In this document: one piece after another, positions 1 through 9,413 of the stretch
How positions within the stretch are numbered: position 1 is the first letter of the stretch
Layout: each line of letters opens with the position of its first letter
NCBI RefSeq assembly: GCF_014698065.1
Contig: NZ_JACJSI010000010.1
Coordinates: forward strand, 92,902 to 156,901
Length of the DNA stretch: 64,000 bases
From: Nostoc flagelliforme FACHB-838
GTDB lineage: Bacteria > Cyanobacteriota > Cyanobacteriia > Cyanobacteriales > Nostocaceae
Direction: 5' to 3'
The notes under the pieces: generated by a model
The model's input: only the letters and a program-made list of their open reading frames with translations
Databases searched by the model: none
What the model was told of the DNA's origin: nothing
Position numbers and translations under genes: made by a program

Positions 1-1
1 T

Positions 2-1735
2 CATCCTAGCGTAGCTGCGATCGCCTTTGCCGCCCAGTTCATCCTCACACTCATTGCCTTTGGTTCAGGAGCGCCGGGGGGATTATTCGCTCCCAGTCTA
101 ATTTTGGGTTCTTGTTTAGGACACATCATCGGTGTCTCTGAGTTATACATCACCGGCGCGGGTTCTCCGACTACTTATGCACTAGCGGGTATGGGTGGAT
201 TTTTTAGTGCCGTTTCCAAAGTGCCAATCACGGCAATTGTGATTGTGTTTGAGATGACTACAGATTTCAATCTGGTACTACCTTTAATGATTGTTTCTGT
301 CGCAGCTTACCTAGTTGCGGATAAGGTAGTGCCTGGTTCGCTTTATGAAAAACTTTTGGAGTTAAAGGGCATCACTCTCACCAAAGAAGTTCCTATAGAA
401 GGAGCGTTAACCAAATTAACTGCAAAAGATGTGATGCAAGAACGGGTAGAAACTTTGGATGCAGAGATGAGCTTGGAAGAAGCAATGCAATCCTTTGCCC
501 GTTCCCATCATCGCGGTTTCCCAGTGGTAGAAGATAGCAAGTTAGTTGGGATTGTGACGCAATCAGATTTGCTGAAAATACGCGATCGCAACCTAGCCAA
601 TGATATTTTCTTAAAAGAAATTATGACACCTGTCCCGATGACAGTAACACCAATCCACACCCTGAGTAATGTGCTGTATTTACTCGATCGCTATCAAATC
701 AGCCGTTTACCTGTAGTGGATGGACGAAAACTGATTGGGATCATTACCCGTGCAGATATTATTCGGGCGGAAGCAGATCATCTCAATTGTGATAACCGGA
801 CTCTTAAACTGCGACCAGAACCTTCATACATAGTTTACCAAACGCGATCGCCGAGTATTGGCAGAGGTAGATTATTAGTGCCCGTAGCTAATCCCGAAAC
901 GGCGGGTATTTTGTTACTTATGGCAGCAGCTATTGCCCGCGATCGCCATTATGAAATAGATTGCGTGCAAGTGATGCTCATACCCCGCCACAGTTCCGCA
1001 TCAGAAACCCAAGTAAGAACGGCAAAAAGTCGCCGCTTGCTACGACAGGCTGAAGTCTTAGCAAAAAAGTGGCAGATTCCCTTACACACGCAGATTAGAG
1101 TTACCCACGACGTAGCCCAGGCAATTTTAGAGACAGTCAACGAACAACACATCGACCTCATACTCATGGGATGGAAAGGTAACACATCTACCCCCGGTAG
1201 GATTTTTGGCACTGTCGTAGACACCGTAATTCGCCAAGCCACCTGCGAAGTAGTCTTAGTAAAATTAGGCAAAACTCCCCATTACCCCTTATCCCCAGAG
1301 GGGGCCCCACCTTCCCTAGTCTCCAATCCTCTCTTCAACCGCTGGCTAGTCCCAATAGCTGGTGGCCCCAATTCCCAACTGGCGATTCAATTGCTACCGG
1401 CTTTAATTACATTGGGAAATGAACCGCAAATTCGCCTGACACAGGTGTTTAAGCCATCTGAACTCAAGCCAGATATGTCAGTTTTAGAACAAGGCATTCG
1501 CCATTTAATGCGTCGCCGCAAATTGGCCAGTACTGTAGTTGCTCTTCCAGTCCAAGCTGATTCAGTTGCAGAAGGTGTGATCAACCTAGTGAAAACCGAA
1601 GGTTACGATGTTGTCGTTGTGGGAGCTTCGCGCGAGGGATTGTTGCAGCAAGCGATTCAAGGTAATATTCCAGAAGCGATCGCCTCTGGTGTAGAAAGTA
1701 CAGTGATTTTAGTCAGGGGTGCAATTAACAGTTAA
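2..1735 (+). CDS. ClC-type chloride channel with CBS pair and two Usp domains (5' end cut off)
   Basis: The frame is open from base 2, so the gene starts before the window. The first residues read GSGAPGGLFAPSL, matching the GxFxP filter region of ClC chloride channels/transporters, followed by the last membrane helices. After about codon 140 come two CBS domains (AKDVMQERVETLD... and EIMTPVPMTV...), which usually bind adenine nucleotides. Two universal-stress-protein (Usp) folds follow; the second ends near VVVVGASREGLLQQAI. The ClC-CBS-Usp-Usp layout is common in cyanobacteria. The protein would sit in the plasma membrane, with the CBS and Usp parts in the cytosol acting as a nucleotide or stress sensor (inference). 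A diverged copy of its last 26 codons lies at 5107-5184. Confidence 0.9.
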   Translation, partial: HPSVAAIAFAAQFILTLIAFGSGAPGGLFAPSLILGSCLGHIIGVSELYITGAGSPTTYALAGMGGFFSAVSKVPITAIVIVFEMTTDFNLVLPLMIVSVAAYLVADKVVPGSLYEKLLELKGITLTKEVPIEGALTKLTAKDVMQERVETLDAEMSLEEAMQSFARSHHRGFPVVEDSKLVGIVTQSDLLKIRDRNLANDIFLKEIMTPVPMTVTPIHTLSNVLYLLDRYQISRLPVVDGRKLIGIITRADIIRAEADHLNCDNRTLKLRPEPSYIVYQTRSPSIGRGRLLVPVANPETAGILLLMAAAIARDRHYEIDCVQVMLIPRHSSASETQVRTAKSRRLLRQAEVLAKKWQIPLHTQIRVTHDVAQAILETVNEQHIDLILMGWKGNTSTPGRIFGTVVDTVIRQATCEVVLVKLGKTPHYPLSPEGAPPSLVSNPLFNRWLVPIAGGPNSQLAIQLLPALITLGNEPQIRLTQVFKPSELKPDMSVLEQGIRHLMRRRKLASTVVALPVQADSVAEGVINLVKTEGYDVVVVGASREGLLQQAIQGNIPEAIASGVESTVILVRGAINS

Positions 1736-1737
1736 GT

Positions 1738-1761
1738 AGGGGCGCAAGGCCTTGCGCCCCT
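1738..1761 (+). terminator. Perfect 24-bp palindrome after the chloride channel gene
   Basis: Two bases after the TAA stop, a 12-bp arm (AGGGGCGCAAGG) is followed directly by its exact complement, then an AT-rich run. It would fold into a strong hairpin. It may act as a terminator, although GGGCGCAAGG-type palindromes are also scattered repeats in Nostoc genomes and there is no true T-tract. Confidence 0.5.
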
Positions 1762-1802
1762 ATAAATCTACAAATAATTGTCCTTAATCCCCAATCCCCA
1801 GT

Positions 1803-1994
1803 TCAACGATAAAATGTGCCAATAATTAGAGAAACAATTATCGGTATTAAGATTGGAATAGCAACTATAAGCCCCCACTTACCAAACTTAATTTCCTCAC
1901 CCTCAGACTTTAAAAACGCAATCCAACCTACAACTCCCATCAAAATCCAAATACACCCAAAGGCAAGAAATATAACAAAGACTGAATCTTCCAT
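1803..1994 (-). CDS. Small two-helix membrane protein, unknown function
   Basis: This is a 63-residue protein with two hydrophobic stretches (VFVIFLAFGCIWILMGVVGW and WGLIVAIPILIPIIVSLIIG) joined by a short charged loop, KSEGEEIKFGK. It therefore looks like a hairpin membrane protein. A good ribosome site (TAGGG, about 5 bases before ATG) supports translation. I do not recognise the family. It lies downstream of the glycosyltransferase on the same strand, about 35 bases from that gene's stop, so it may be the last gene of the polysaccharide module. Confidence 0.55.
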   Translation of the reverse strand: MEDSVFVIFLAFGCIWILMGVVGWIAFLKSEGEEIKFGKWGLIVAIPILIPIIVSLIIGTFYR

Positions 1995-2030
1995 TTTTCC
2001 CTATTACAATATATACAAAAAAGAATTTCT

Positions 2031-3191
2031 TTAATGACCATCAACTAACTCTGCTAAACTTGCACGAAACCGACTAAAATTAAAAGCTTCAATAGTTTTT
2101 TGCTGCAAGTATTCTGGTTGGTAAACTACTGGGTTAGAGCAATCGCCTTGCAGGATTTGAATTAGATTATTGGCAATTTCTTCTACGTTATCAGGGTTAA
2201 CTAAACATCCCAATTTCCCCTCAGCCAAGGGATCTATAGAACCATCTTGATTACCCGCTAGCACCGGTTTCCCACAAGCTAAAGCTTCTAGATAAACAAT
2301 ACCAAATCCTTCTCCTTTACTAGGCAGAGCAAAAACATCGCAGAGATTGTAATAAGCACACAATTCTTCATCTGGTACAAATCCTGCAATAGTGACACAA
2401 TCTTGTAGATTTAACCTGGTAACTAAAGCATTAATTCGAGGTAAATCATCCCCTTTTCCTGCAAGAATGAAGTGAACATTAGGGATATGCAACCGCACTT
2501 TAAGTAAAGCATGAAGGATTTGGTCATAACCCTTGTATTTTGCCATGCGTCCCATCCGCGTTACTGTTAAAATTACAGGCTGTTCATCTGTTAAATTATA
2601 TCGTTTTAGCAAGTAGAGAGGTTTAGGATTTATTTTAAATTGATTGGCATCAAATGTATTAGGTAAAAGAACTACTTTTTCTGAATCAATGTTTTTATAT
2701 TCAAGCAAGCGCTGACGAGTGTAATTACTAACACTAATAATTTTATCTGCTTTTTGTAATGCTAATGTTGTAGCCTTATTTTCAATCTCCCAAACTTCTA
2801 AGCCATGAGCAACTACCCAGTAAGGAATCCCAGTGAGAAGTTTTAGAACATAACAAGCAGTGGCATAATTAACATGAGTTGATATGACTATAGTGGGGCG
2901 TTGGAGAATAGCTAAAATAATGATTTTGGTAGCGAATAAAATGGTTTGCAATAATCGTGGTAAATCTCCAAAATAATGAAATCTTGTTGAAGTTAAAAAT
3001 TGCAAGTTTTGCTGCTGTCCTAAATTGTACTTGTCATACTTGAGAAACACATCATAATGAGCTTCAGGATATATATCTTGTAAAGCTTGGAGTAAAAATG
3101 TTGAGTAAACTTGAATACCTCCCTTAAAATCAAATATATTCGGAAATATTAAGTGAAAATGACGTTTATTTATCGGAGATTTTTTGAACAT
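2031..3191 (-). CDS. Glycosyltransferase family 4 (GT-B fold)
   Basis: The protein is 386 residues counted from the ATG at 3191; an upstream frame extension is rejected because it runs deep into the neighbouring gene. The N-terminal half carries FPNIFDFKGGIQVYS, typical of a GT4 acceptor-binding domain. The C-terminal half has LTVTRMGRMAKYKGYDQILHAL, and then EGFGIVYLEALACGKPVLAG, the EX7E-type sugar-nucleotide site. It probably adds a sugar to a lipid-linked or surface glycan at the cytosolic membrane face. It overlaps the O-antigen-ligase-like gene upstream by 26 bases, so the two are translationally linked. Base composition is very AT-rich compared with flanking housekeeping genes, which suggests acquisition by transfer. 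Confidence 0.88.
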   Translation of the reverse strand: MFKKSPINKRHFHLIFPNIFDFKGGIQVYSTFLLQALQDIYPEAHYDVFLKYDKYNLGQQQNLQFLTSTRFHYFGDLPRLLQTILFATKIIILAILQRPTIVISTHVNYATACYVLKLLTGIPYWVVAHGLEVWEIENKATTLALQKADKIISVSNYTRQRLLEYKNIDSEKVVLLPNTFDANQFKINPKPLYLLKRYNLTDEQPVILTVTRMGRMAKYKGYDQILHALLKVRLHIPNVHFILAGKGDDLPRINALVTRLNLQDCVTIAGFVPDEELCAYYNLCDVFALPSKGEGFGIVYLEALACGKPVLAGNQDGSIDPLAEGKLGCLVNPDNVEEIANNLIQILQGDCSNPVVYQPEYLQQKTIEAFNFSRFRASLAELVDGH

Positions 3192-4422
3192 TGTAAATAA
3201 TTTCAGGTTTTGGTTCAATGACAAAATCTTTTCTAGAATTGATAGTTGCTGCCAGAAAATAAAACTCAATAGTTGTAAAAGTATAGTCTTCAGCAAAAAA
3301 ATCGGGCAATTGAGATGCTAAAAACATAATAATCGGAATGATAGTAACAGGATTAGCATATTTAACTTTAGATGCTATTTTTACTAAAAGATTTGTAAAT
3401 AGTAATAATCCAGCAACTCCTTGTTCTACTAAAACATTCAAAAATATGTTATGTGCGTGATAACCTCTAACTCCAAAAACTTTCACTCCTATATGTTCTG
3501 CAAAAACCCCTACACCTATACCTGAGATTGGCCTTTTAATAGTTTCAATAATAGCTGCTTGCCAAAGGGCAAACCTTGATAAAGCTGTACCTACAGGGCT
3601 AGGAAGCGCTATGTTGCTAGGATTGGTTGAAAATAAATTAATTAAGGGAAATATTTTACTATTTCCCAAACCAATTCTATATGTAGATACTGGTATAGAT
3701 ATAATGCATAAAAGCCATACACTCATGATAAAAATCATTTTTCTAATACTAATGATTTTATATATCAATAAAAGAAACATACCAAGGATAAAAACTAGCC
3801 AAGCATTTCTACTAGCAGACAAAGCTAGGGAAATAAGAAAAATAAATTCGCTTATATATAATTCAAATTCAGATATATTTTTCTGCTTTTCTAAAATTAA
3901 ACTTAAACATAATCCAATAGAAACTATTACCCCAAACTGGTTAGGATTTTGCATGATTGAACCAATCTGAGGATAATAACTTGGAAATTTTAATAATTCA
4001 AAAATCCAATGATTGGGAAATAACGCTTCAACAAAACCAAAAACCGCAATTATTTGTAATAAATATAATATGCAACGATAGTAAAATGTTAAAGATGAGG
4101 CTTTAACATTTTTAAAAGTTAGAACTAAAAAAGCAAAAAATACTATAAAGTAAGTAGAATATTTTAAACTATAAGTAATAGCTGTATTTGGAAATGGGCT
4201 AATCAATGAGGATAGCCACATCCAAGAATAGATTAGACTTATAGATATGAAAATAATTCTATGCTTCTTTACAACTTCTGATATTAATTTTACAGATAAA
4301 CTAATTACACCAAAGCTAAATACAGAAAGTAATAAATAATGAATACCAATATTTATGCCAGGAAATTTTATTCGCCCTAGAAGCGAAGAAAATAGTATGA
4401 GCAGGAAAAATATATTAATCAT
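3166..4422 (-). CDS. O-antigen ligase / Wzy polymerase-like membrane protein
   Basis: The protein is about 418 residues from the ATG at 4422 (the frame also offers a TTG at 4455). It has ten or more hydrophobic helices and one large loop containing RPISGIGVGVFAEH and GVRGYHAHNIFLNVLVEQG. This is the conserved G-x-G...H-N signature of the Wzy_C/O-antigen ligase family (PF04932). Members join or polymerise lipid-linked oligosaccharides at the outer face of the inner membrane. The partner glycosyltransferase follows immediately downstream. Together they look like part of an exopolysaccharide or lipopolysaccharide module, but no flippase, export or other assembly gene is nearby. Substrate unknown. 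Confidence 0.83.
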   Translation of the reverse strand: MINIFFLLILFSSLLGRIKFPGINIGIHYLLLSVFSFGVISLSVKLISEVVKKHRIIFISISLIYSWMWLSSLISPFPNTAITYSLKYSTYFIVFFAFLVLTFKNVKASSLTFYYRCILYLLQIIAVFGFVEALFPNHWIFELLKFPSYYPQIGSIMQNPNQFGVIVSIGLCLSLILEKQKNISEFELYISEFIFLISLALSASRNAWLVFILGMFLLLIYKIISIRKMIFIMSVWLLCIISIPVSTYRIGLGNSKIFPLINLFSTNPSNIALPSPVGTALSRFALWQAAIIETIKRPISGIGVGVFAEHIGVKVFGVRGYHAHNIFLNVLVEQGVAGLLLFTNLLVKIASKVKYANPVTIIPIIMFLASQLPDFFAEDYTFTTIEFYFLAATINSRKDFVIEPKPEIIYNVQKISDK

Positions 4423-5094
4423 AACTTGTAGTTGTGAATACTTGTTTGAAAACAAAAACCTAGATTAAACCCACATTCGCAGGTTTAAGCGGAGATTTTG
4501 ATATTTTTTCCAGCTAAAATCCTGAGCATGTAAAGAATATTATCATATTACAGTCGCCGACAATATCATCTGTTGAAGCTATAAGTGATCTTAGATTTGA
4601 GCCAAGCTAAATCTTCTGAAGTCGATGTCAAAAGTGGTATGAAGTATGATAGAGGCAGATGCACAAAAAAATAAGTAAGTCAAAAAGTTTTCATCAGCCT
4701 TACCAATTATTTATTTTAATTTGGGAATGCAATCTGCCGAAATTATTTTATAATCGGCCTCAAGTATCTCTATCCTAGGTATACTTAAGAGCGATCGCCA
4801 GCCCCTAGATTTACCAAAAACAACCACCTGCAAAGCTCGTCAAGCTAAATTGCAACACAATATTGTTCGCTAATTTTATTTTTGACAAATCTTAATTAAC
4901 AATTCAACCAGGCAAACTTGGCACGCCCTCACTCTCCAAAGGTTTGAGTCATGTATACACACGAACAAAGCCTGTATTGACAGGCTTTACGCATAATTTC
5001 TTTAGGACTTACGCGAAATTAGAACACAACTCATTATTATGCTCTTCATTCAAGTTATCTTCATTCTTTAGTAATAGATATTTACTCTTGTTGA
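4423..5094. other. AT-rich spacer upstream of the polysaccharide pair
   Basis: No gene-length frame and no RNA gene seen. It should contain the promoter of the minus-strand polysaccharide genes. Around 5003, TTTAGGACTTACGCGAAATT resembles the end of a common Nostoc dispersed repeat, but no matching second end was found here. Confidence 0.4.
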
Positions 5095-5184
5095 AGCCCG
5101 ATAATTGAAGGTGATATTTCCGAAGCGATCGCCTATGGTTTAGAAAATAGAGTAATTCTAACTAGGGGTGCGCTTAATAATTAA
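5095..5184 (+). pseudogene. Decayed second copy of the chloride-channel gene 3' end
   Basis: Bases 5107-5184 align without gaps to the last 78 bases of the chloride-channel gene (1658-1735), with 61 of 78 identical by my count, including the TAA stop. The peptide EGDISEAIAYGLENRVILTR matches QGNIPEAIASGVESTVILVR. There is a stop just upstream (TGA at 5092) and no start, so it cannot be a working gene. It is either the tail of a lost paralogue or the displaced end of an older allele. The polysaccharide genes lie between the two copies. Confidence 0.8.
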
Positions 5185-5338
5185 AGTATTGCACAAATAA
5201 ATGCGGGATGATTTTATAGCTTTTCCTTTGCATTTTTGCGTGATCTTTCATACCATAAATGTGCATACCCCCAGTTGACATTTCTTCTAAAATCGGTATT
5301 GCGTTATCTGTCAATTGCTATAAAAATTTCTGCACTTT

Positions 5339-7402
5339 TCATTGAATCGTCTGCCAAATCTTAAGAATGTTCTCACCACTCCCACCACCAGCAATAGTTT
5401 GTCCATCTGGGCTGATGGCAACGCCATAAATATATCCAGAACCCGTCTTTAAAGTGCGGATTTCCTTTCCCGTTACTGGATTCCAAAGTTTGATGCTCTT
5501 GTCACTGCTGCCACTGACAAGGGTGACACCGTTTGGACTTGCGCTTGGCAAAAAGGCGACAGAATTAACCTTATCATTATGTCCTTTTAAGGTGTGGATT
5601 AACTTACCTGTCTCCAGATTCCACAATTTAACTGTCTTGTCCCCACTGCCACTAGCAAGGGTGACGCCATCGGGAGCAAAAGCGACTGAAAGAATCGACT
5701 CTGCATTTCCCTCCAAAGTACGGATTAACTTACCTGTCTCCAGATTCCACAATTTAATTGTCCTGTCCCAGCTACCGCTAGCCAGGGTTTTGCCATCAGG
5801 ACTAAAAACCACAGATGAAACACCATTAGTATGTCCATCTATGGTGCGGATTAACTTACCTGTCTCCAGATTCCACAGTTTAATTGTCTTGTCCTTACTA
5901 GCACTGCCACTAGCAAGAGTTTTGCCATCAGGACTGAAATCAACAGAAGCAACTCCGTCGCTATGTCCCTGCAAGGTGCGGATTAACTTACCTGTCTCCA
6001 GATTCCACAATTTAATTGTCTTGTCCGCACTGCCACTGGCGAGAGTCTTACTATCAGGACTGAAGGTGACAGTCCAAATCCAAGTGGAATGTCCTTGTAA
6101 AGTGCGAATTTCCTCTCCACTTGCCAGTTTCCATAGCTTGATTGTCTTATCATCACTAGCACTGCCAAGGGTTGTGCCATCAGGACTGAAAGCTACGGAA
6201 TTTACATCACTGGAATGTCCCTTAAGAGGTTTAGGTAGAAAATAATTTTTCGGGACGCTTTTTTCGTCGGGCTGAATCGGCCGAGAAATAGGTGGAGAAT
6301 ATTCGCTCATTGTATGAGGGCGAGTCTGTAAATACCAAACTCCCCCCAATCCCAATACCAAAATGCTAGAACCTAACAGCAATTGCATTTGTAGCTTGCT
6401 ATTTGATTTTGGTGAAACTGCTACTTTGTTTACTGAGGTAGCTGCAAATGTTGGTGTAAGTATAGTCGGAGGTACTGATAACAATGGTGATGGTTGAGAT
6501 GTCAAGTCAGTGATGACTTCATCTGCCGATTGGTAACGTTTTTGGATGTCTAATTGCAACAACTTATCCAAAATTTCACCTAACTCTGTAGACACAGAAA
6601 TACCGTCCCTACCTGGACGGTTCAAATATTGCCGCCAAGACTGAACCCAACCATAACCCTGCTGTATCCACAGTTGAGATGGGCGAACCCCAGTCAGGAG
6701 ATGAAAACAAGTCGCCCCCAAACTAAATAAATCACTCGCTGGGTAAGCTTTTCCATCTTGCATTTGTTCAAGTGCAGTGTAACCGTGTGAGCCAATAACA
6801 GTGCCCATCTTAGTCTGCACTGTTGCCGTTAGCTGCTTAGAGGCTCCAAAATCAATTAGCACTAATCGCCCGTCAGTTTGACGGCGAATAATATTCTGTG
6901 GTTTGATATCCCGATGAATCACTCCGCGCACATGGATAAACTTCAGCACAGGTAATAAATCTAGCAAAAATGTGCGAATCTCTGTTTCGCTGTAGCTTCC
7001 CAGCGTCTCCCATTCCTTAAGCAAGTTTTGCCCATTGATAAACTGCTGTACTAAAAACAGATAGTGATTTTGCTCAAAATAAGCCAATAAGGTGGGAATT
7101 TGCGGATGTTCTCCGAGTTCTTGCAATCGGCTCGCTTCTTGTTTAAATAGCTCAATAGCCTTTGTTAGTGGCCCAGTTCCCTGAAGTTTTGGCGCGAATT
7201 GCTTAACAACACAGCATTCATTCAGTTTGTGTACATCTTGTGCCAGATAGGTTCTACCAAATCCGCCCTCGTCTGACAACAAATCAGTGGGACGATAGCG
7301 ACCTCCTAGCAGGGGTATCAATTCCGCTTTACAATTGTGGCAAGAGGTGTTTTTATCAGGATTTAGGGGTTTTTGGCAATCGGGATTCACACAACAGAGC
7401 AT
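5339..7402 (-). CDS. Hanks-type Ser/Thr kinase with zinc ribbon and seven-WD40 propeller
   Basis: The 687 residues contain, in order: a zinc-ribbon-like N-terminus (CCVNPDCQKPL...SCHNC); a kinase domain at about 30-300 with glycine loop DEGGFGRTYLA, lysine in CVVKQF, catalytic HRDIKPQN and DFGAS; one transmembrane helix near 340-360 (LLLGSSILVLGLGGVWYL); and seven WD40 repeats ending in IKLW or LKIW. The kinase side is cytosolic and the propeller probably lies across the membrane. All catalytic motifs are present, so it should be active. Targets are unknown. A near-identically built paralogue follows at 9414-11450. The third kinase nearby lacks the zinc ribbon and propeller. Confidence 0.92.
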   Translation of the reverse strand: MLCCVNPDCQKPLNPDKNTSCHNCKAELIPLLGGRYRPTDLLSDEGGFGRTYLAQDVHKLNECCVVKQFAPKLQGTGPLTKAIELFKQEASRLQELGEHPQIPTLLAYFEQNHYLFLVQQFINGQNLLKEWETLGSYSETEIRTFLLDLLPVLKFIHVRGVIHRDIKPQNIIRRQTDGRLVLIDFGASKQLTATVQTKMGTVIGSHGYTALEQMQDGKAYPASDLFSLGATCFHLLTGVRPSQLWIQQGYGWVQSWRQYLNRPGRDGISVSTELGEILDKLLQLDIQKRYQSADEVITDLTSQPSPLLSVPPTILTPTFAATSVNKVAVSPKSNSKLQMQLLLGSSILVLGLGGVWYLQTRPHTMSEYSPPISRPIQPDEKSVPKNYFLPKPLKGHSSDVNSVAFSPDGTTLGSASDDKTIKLWKLASGEEIRTLQGHSTWIWTVTFSPDSKTLASGSADKTIKLWNLETGKLIRTLQGHSDGVASVDFSPDGKTLASGSASKDKTIKLWNLETGKLIRTIDGHTNGVSSVVFSPDGKTLASGSWDRTIKLWNLETGKLIRTLEGNAESILSVAFAPDGVTLASGSGDKTVKLWNLETGKLIHTLKGHNDKVNSVAFLPSASPNGVTLVSGSSDKSIKLWNPVTGKEIRTLKTGSGYIYGVAISPDGQTIAGGGSGENILKIWQTIQ

Positions 7403-8128
7403 ACTGGGAATCCATTTAACTTGAGGTATATATTCATCTTAAGTCATGTAGTATAATCTCTCTTGTTAGTTAATATCACTGGATACTATACAAATTCCCA
7501 ATTTCCTTACCTCATCAGGTATTGAACTGAGGACTGGGGATTAGGACAATTTTCATAGAGACTCAACCCCTATAGAAATTGCGAAAAGCTCTTTCCCAGT
7601 ACCCAGTCCCAGAGCTAACATTCCTCCCGAACAAGCTAAAGTTTGTTCGCGTAGCTTCATTGTAGAGAAGTTGCCTAAGGAATGGGCGCGACCCTTCGAA
7701 AAATTTAGATAACTTGTAAAAAGTTGTGGTTGAGCGATGCCTTTTAATTCATTGATGGGCGTTAACTCTGCTTAGGCATTACATCTGTGTGTGGCATTTA
7801 GTCAGTTTCGAAAAAAATCTAGGCAATAATCCGAAAAGCAGCATTTCCAGTTTGTAGTTCAGTATATACCTACAAAACCAAGATTTACCCTAGTAATCTT
7901 AATTAAAAATGTAAATTTCCCGATTAATTGTAGGCAAGATTTGGGGCGTGTGTAATGTACGATTTCAATTGATAACAGTCGATGCCTTTGGCTAACCGCT
8001 ATGGTGTCTACGCTAAATTTTTCGGTCTACATAAGAAGTTAGATTTATTTGCTACGGTAAAACAGCAGCTACGATTACAATTTTCTCTTACTTAAAACAA
8101 ACCCATCAGCAAATTTAGGAGCGTAATT
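7403..8128. other. Spacer between divergent kinase and PPC-protein genes
   Basis: No coding frame seen. It must hold the promoters for both divergent genes. It contains a dispersed repeat at 7531-7700. A Shine-Dalgarno sequence (AGGAG at about 8117) serves the gene at 8129. Confidence 0.5.
7531..7700 (+). repeat. Dispersed repeat, copy 1 (second copy near 63168-63330)
   Basis: The core at 7592-7647 (CCAGTACCCAGTCCC, AGCT, ACATTCCTCCC, AACAAGCTAAAG) recurs at 63232-63286 with few differences. Both copies contain an AACAAGCT/AGTTTGTT-type hairpin. No coding potential. Confidence 0.65.
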
Positions 8129-9361
8129 ATGCTATTAGAAAATCAAACCTATCGCCGGAAATTAAGTAATGTTTTAATTTGTTGTGTGAGTAGTGGTTTG
8201 TTAATCACAAGTAATGTGCTTCCTATCAGTGCTTTGGGAAGACCTCAAAATTCTCAAAACTTCCTAATTGCCAAATCACCAGACGAGAGACAACCAGAAG
8301 CAGTAACAAAAGCAATTGAGCAAATTCCTGTTTCTCAAGCGGCAATAGCTCCAAGACGCAAGGTATCTATTCAGTCGCCAATACAAACTCGTCGCATAGC
8401 GTCTAACATCGAAAATTCGCAGCGAACTTCCAACTCTTCAAATGATAGTTCGACTCCTAGATCATCTGGACGTAGGGCTTCTAACTCAAACTCTAATCGT
8501 TCTAATAGTACTGCATCTAGATCATCTGGTGGTAGAACTTCTAACTCAAATGCTCATCGTTCTAATGCTGGTTCCGGGAGAGTTCGCAAGTCAAGTTCTA
8601 ATGTAGCTACAAGTCGGAACCAAAATATCGCCAATTCAGGGCTTTCTTCACCCGCTACACCTACTTACAAGGAAATTAACTTTGTAGATGTTGCATTAGG
8701 TATTCTGAGTAAGCGTGACTTTCAGTCTGAAGGTAGATACTTTCATTTCTATGAGTTTAAAGGTAGAGAAAATCAATTAGTCCAAATTAGGCTGATTGGC
8801 AGTGAGGATACACGCAGATCCAATAACTTGAGTTTAAAACCCTTATTGTTTCTGCATGATCCTGATAATAATATCATCGTCAAAAAAGGCGCTTTGGATA
8901 AAACCAGTGGTGGCGATGATGCATTCATTTTTGCACGATTACCGAAGAACGGCATTTACAAGATTGCAGTTACTAGTCAAAATCCTGGGGATACAGGGCG
9001 CTACAGTTTGGCTCTCAGAAATGATAGAGCTAGCTATACTGTAGATGAATTAGGTCAATTAAGTGCCAAAAGCTCAACTATAAAACAAAGTGGCAGCGCT
9101 TACAATATTTCTAATTTTCAAGGGAAGAAAAATCAACTAATAAGTATTCGTGTAGATAGTATTGATGAAGAATTTTCTCCTTATGTAGCTTTGCTGAATT
9201 CTCAAGGGAAGATGATCGCTATTGATAAAGACAAAGACAAAAATGGTGTATACAGTGCTTTACTTGACCGAGCTAGGTTGCCTGAAGATGATACTTACTA
9301 TATTGTTGTTACTTCCAAGAATCCACAGGAGCGCGGTCAATACAGATTGACTATCTTTTGA
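8129..9361 (+). CDS. Exported protein with Ser/Asn/Arg-rich linker and two PPC-like domains
   Basis: This 410-residue protein begins with a charged N-terminus and a hydrophobic segment (NVLICCVSSGLLITSNVLPISALG) that looks like a signal peptide. Residues about 85-185 are a low-complexity Ser/Asn/Arg/Thr region with a duplicated unit (PRSSGRRASNSNSNRSN and SRSSGGRTSNSNAHRSN). The rest holds two beta-rich repeats like bacterial pre-peptidase C-terminal (PPC) domains, with YFHFYEFKGRENQLVQIRL and the end motif GDTGRYSLAL, repeated as ERGQYRLTIF. No peptidase domain is present, so it may be a periplasmic or surface binding protein. It sits between two WD40 kinases and has a clear AGGAG ribosome site. 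Confidence 0.75.
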   Translation: MLLENQTYRRKLSNVLICCVSSGLLITSNVLPISALGRPQNSQNFLIAKSPDERQPEAVTKAIEQIPVSQAAIAPRRKVSIQSPIQTRRIASNIENSQRTSNSSNDSSTPRSSGRRASNSNSNRSNSTASRSSGGRTSNSNAHRSNAGSGRVRKSSSNVATSRNQNIANSGLSSPATPTYKEINFVDVALGILSKRDFQSEGRYFHFYEFKGRENQLVQIRLIGSEDTRRSNNLSLKPLLFLHDPDNNIIVKKGALDKTSGGDDAFIFARLPKNGIYKIAVTSQNPGDTGRYSLALRNDRASYTVDELGQLSAKSSTIKQSGSAYNISNFQGKKNQLISIRVDSIDEEFSPYVALLNSQGKMIAIDKDKDKNGVYSALLDRARLPEDDTYYIVVTSKNPQERGQYRLTIF

Positions 9362-9413
9362 TAATTTAGGTTATTTGAAACTACCGCTTTATAGGTAGCA
9401 CAGATGTGCTACC

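Noticed and set aside
1816..2034. 72-codon plus-strand frame opposite the small membrane protein
   Set aside because: The minus-strand frame has membrane helices and a good ribosome site; this one does not.
5454..6245. Long plus-strand frame opposite the WD40 repeats
   Set aside because: Mirror of the repeated WD40 coding sequence on the minus strand; periodic composition only.
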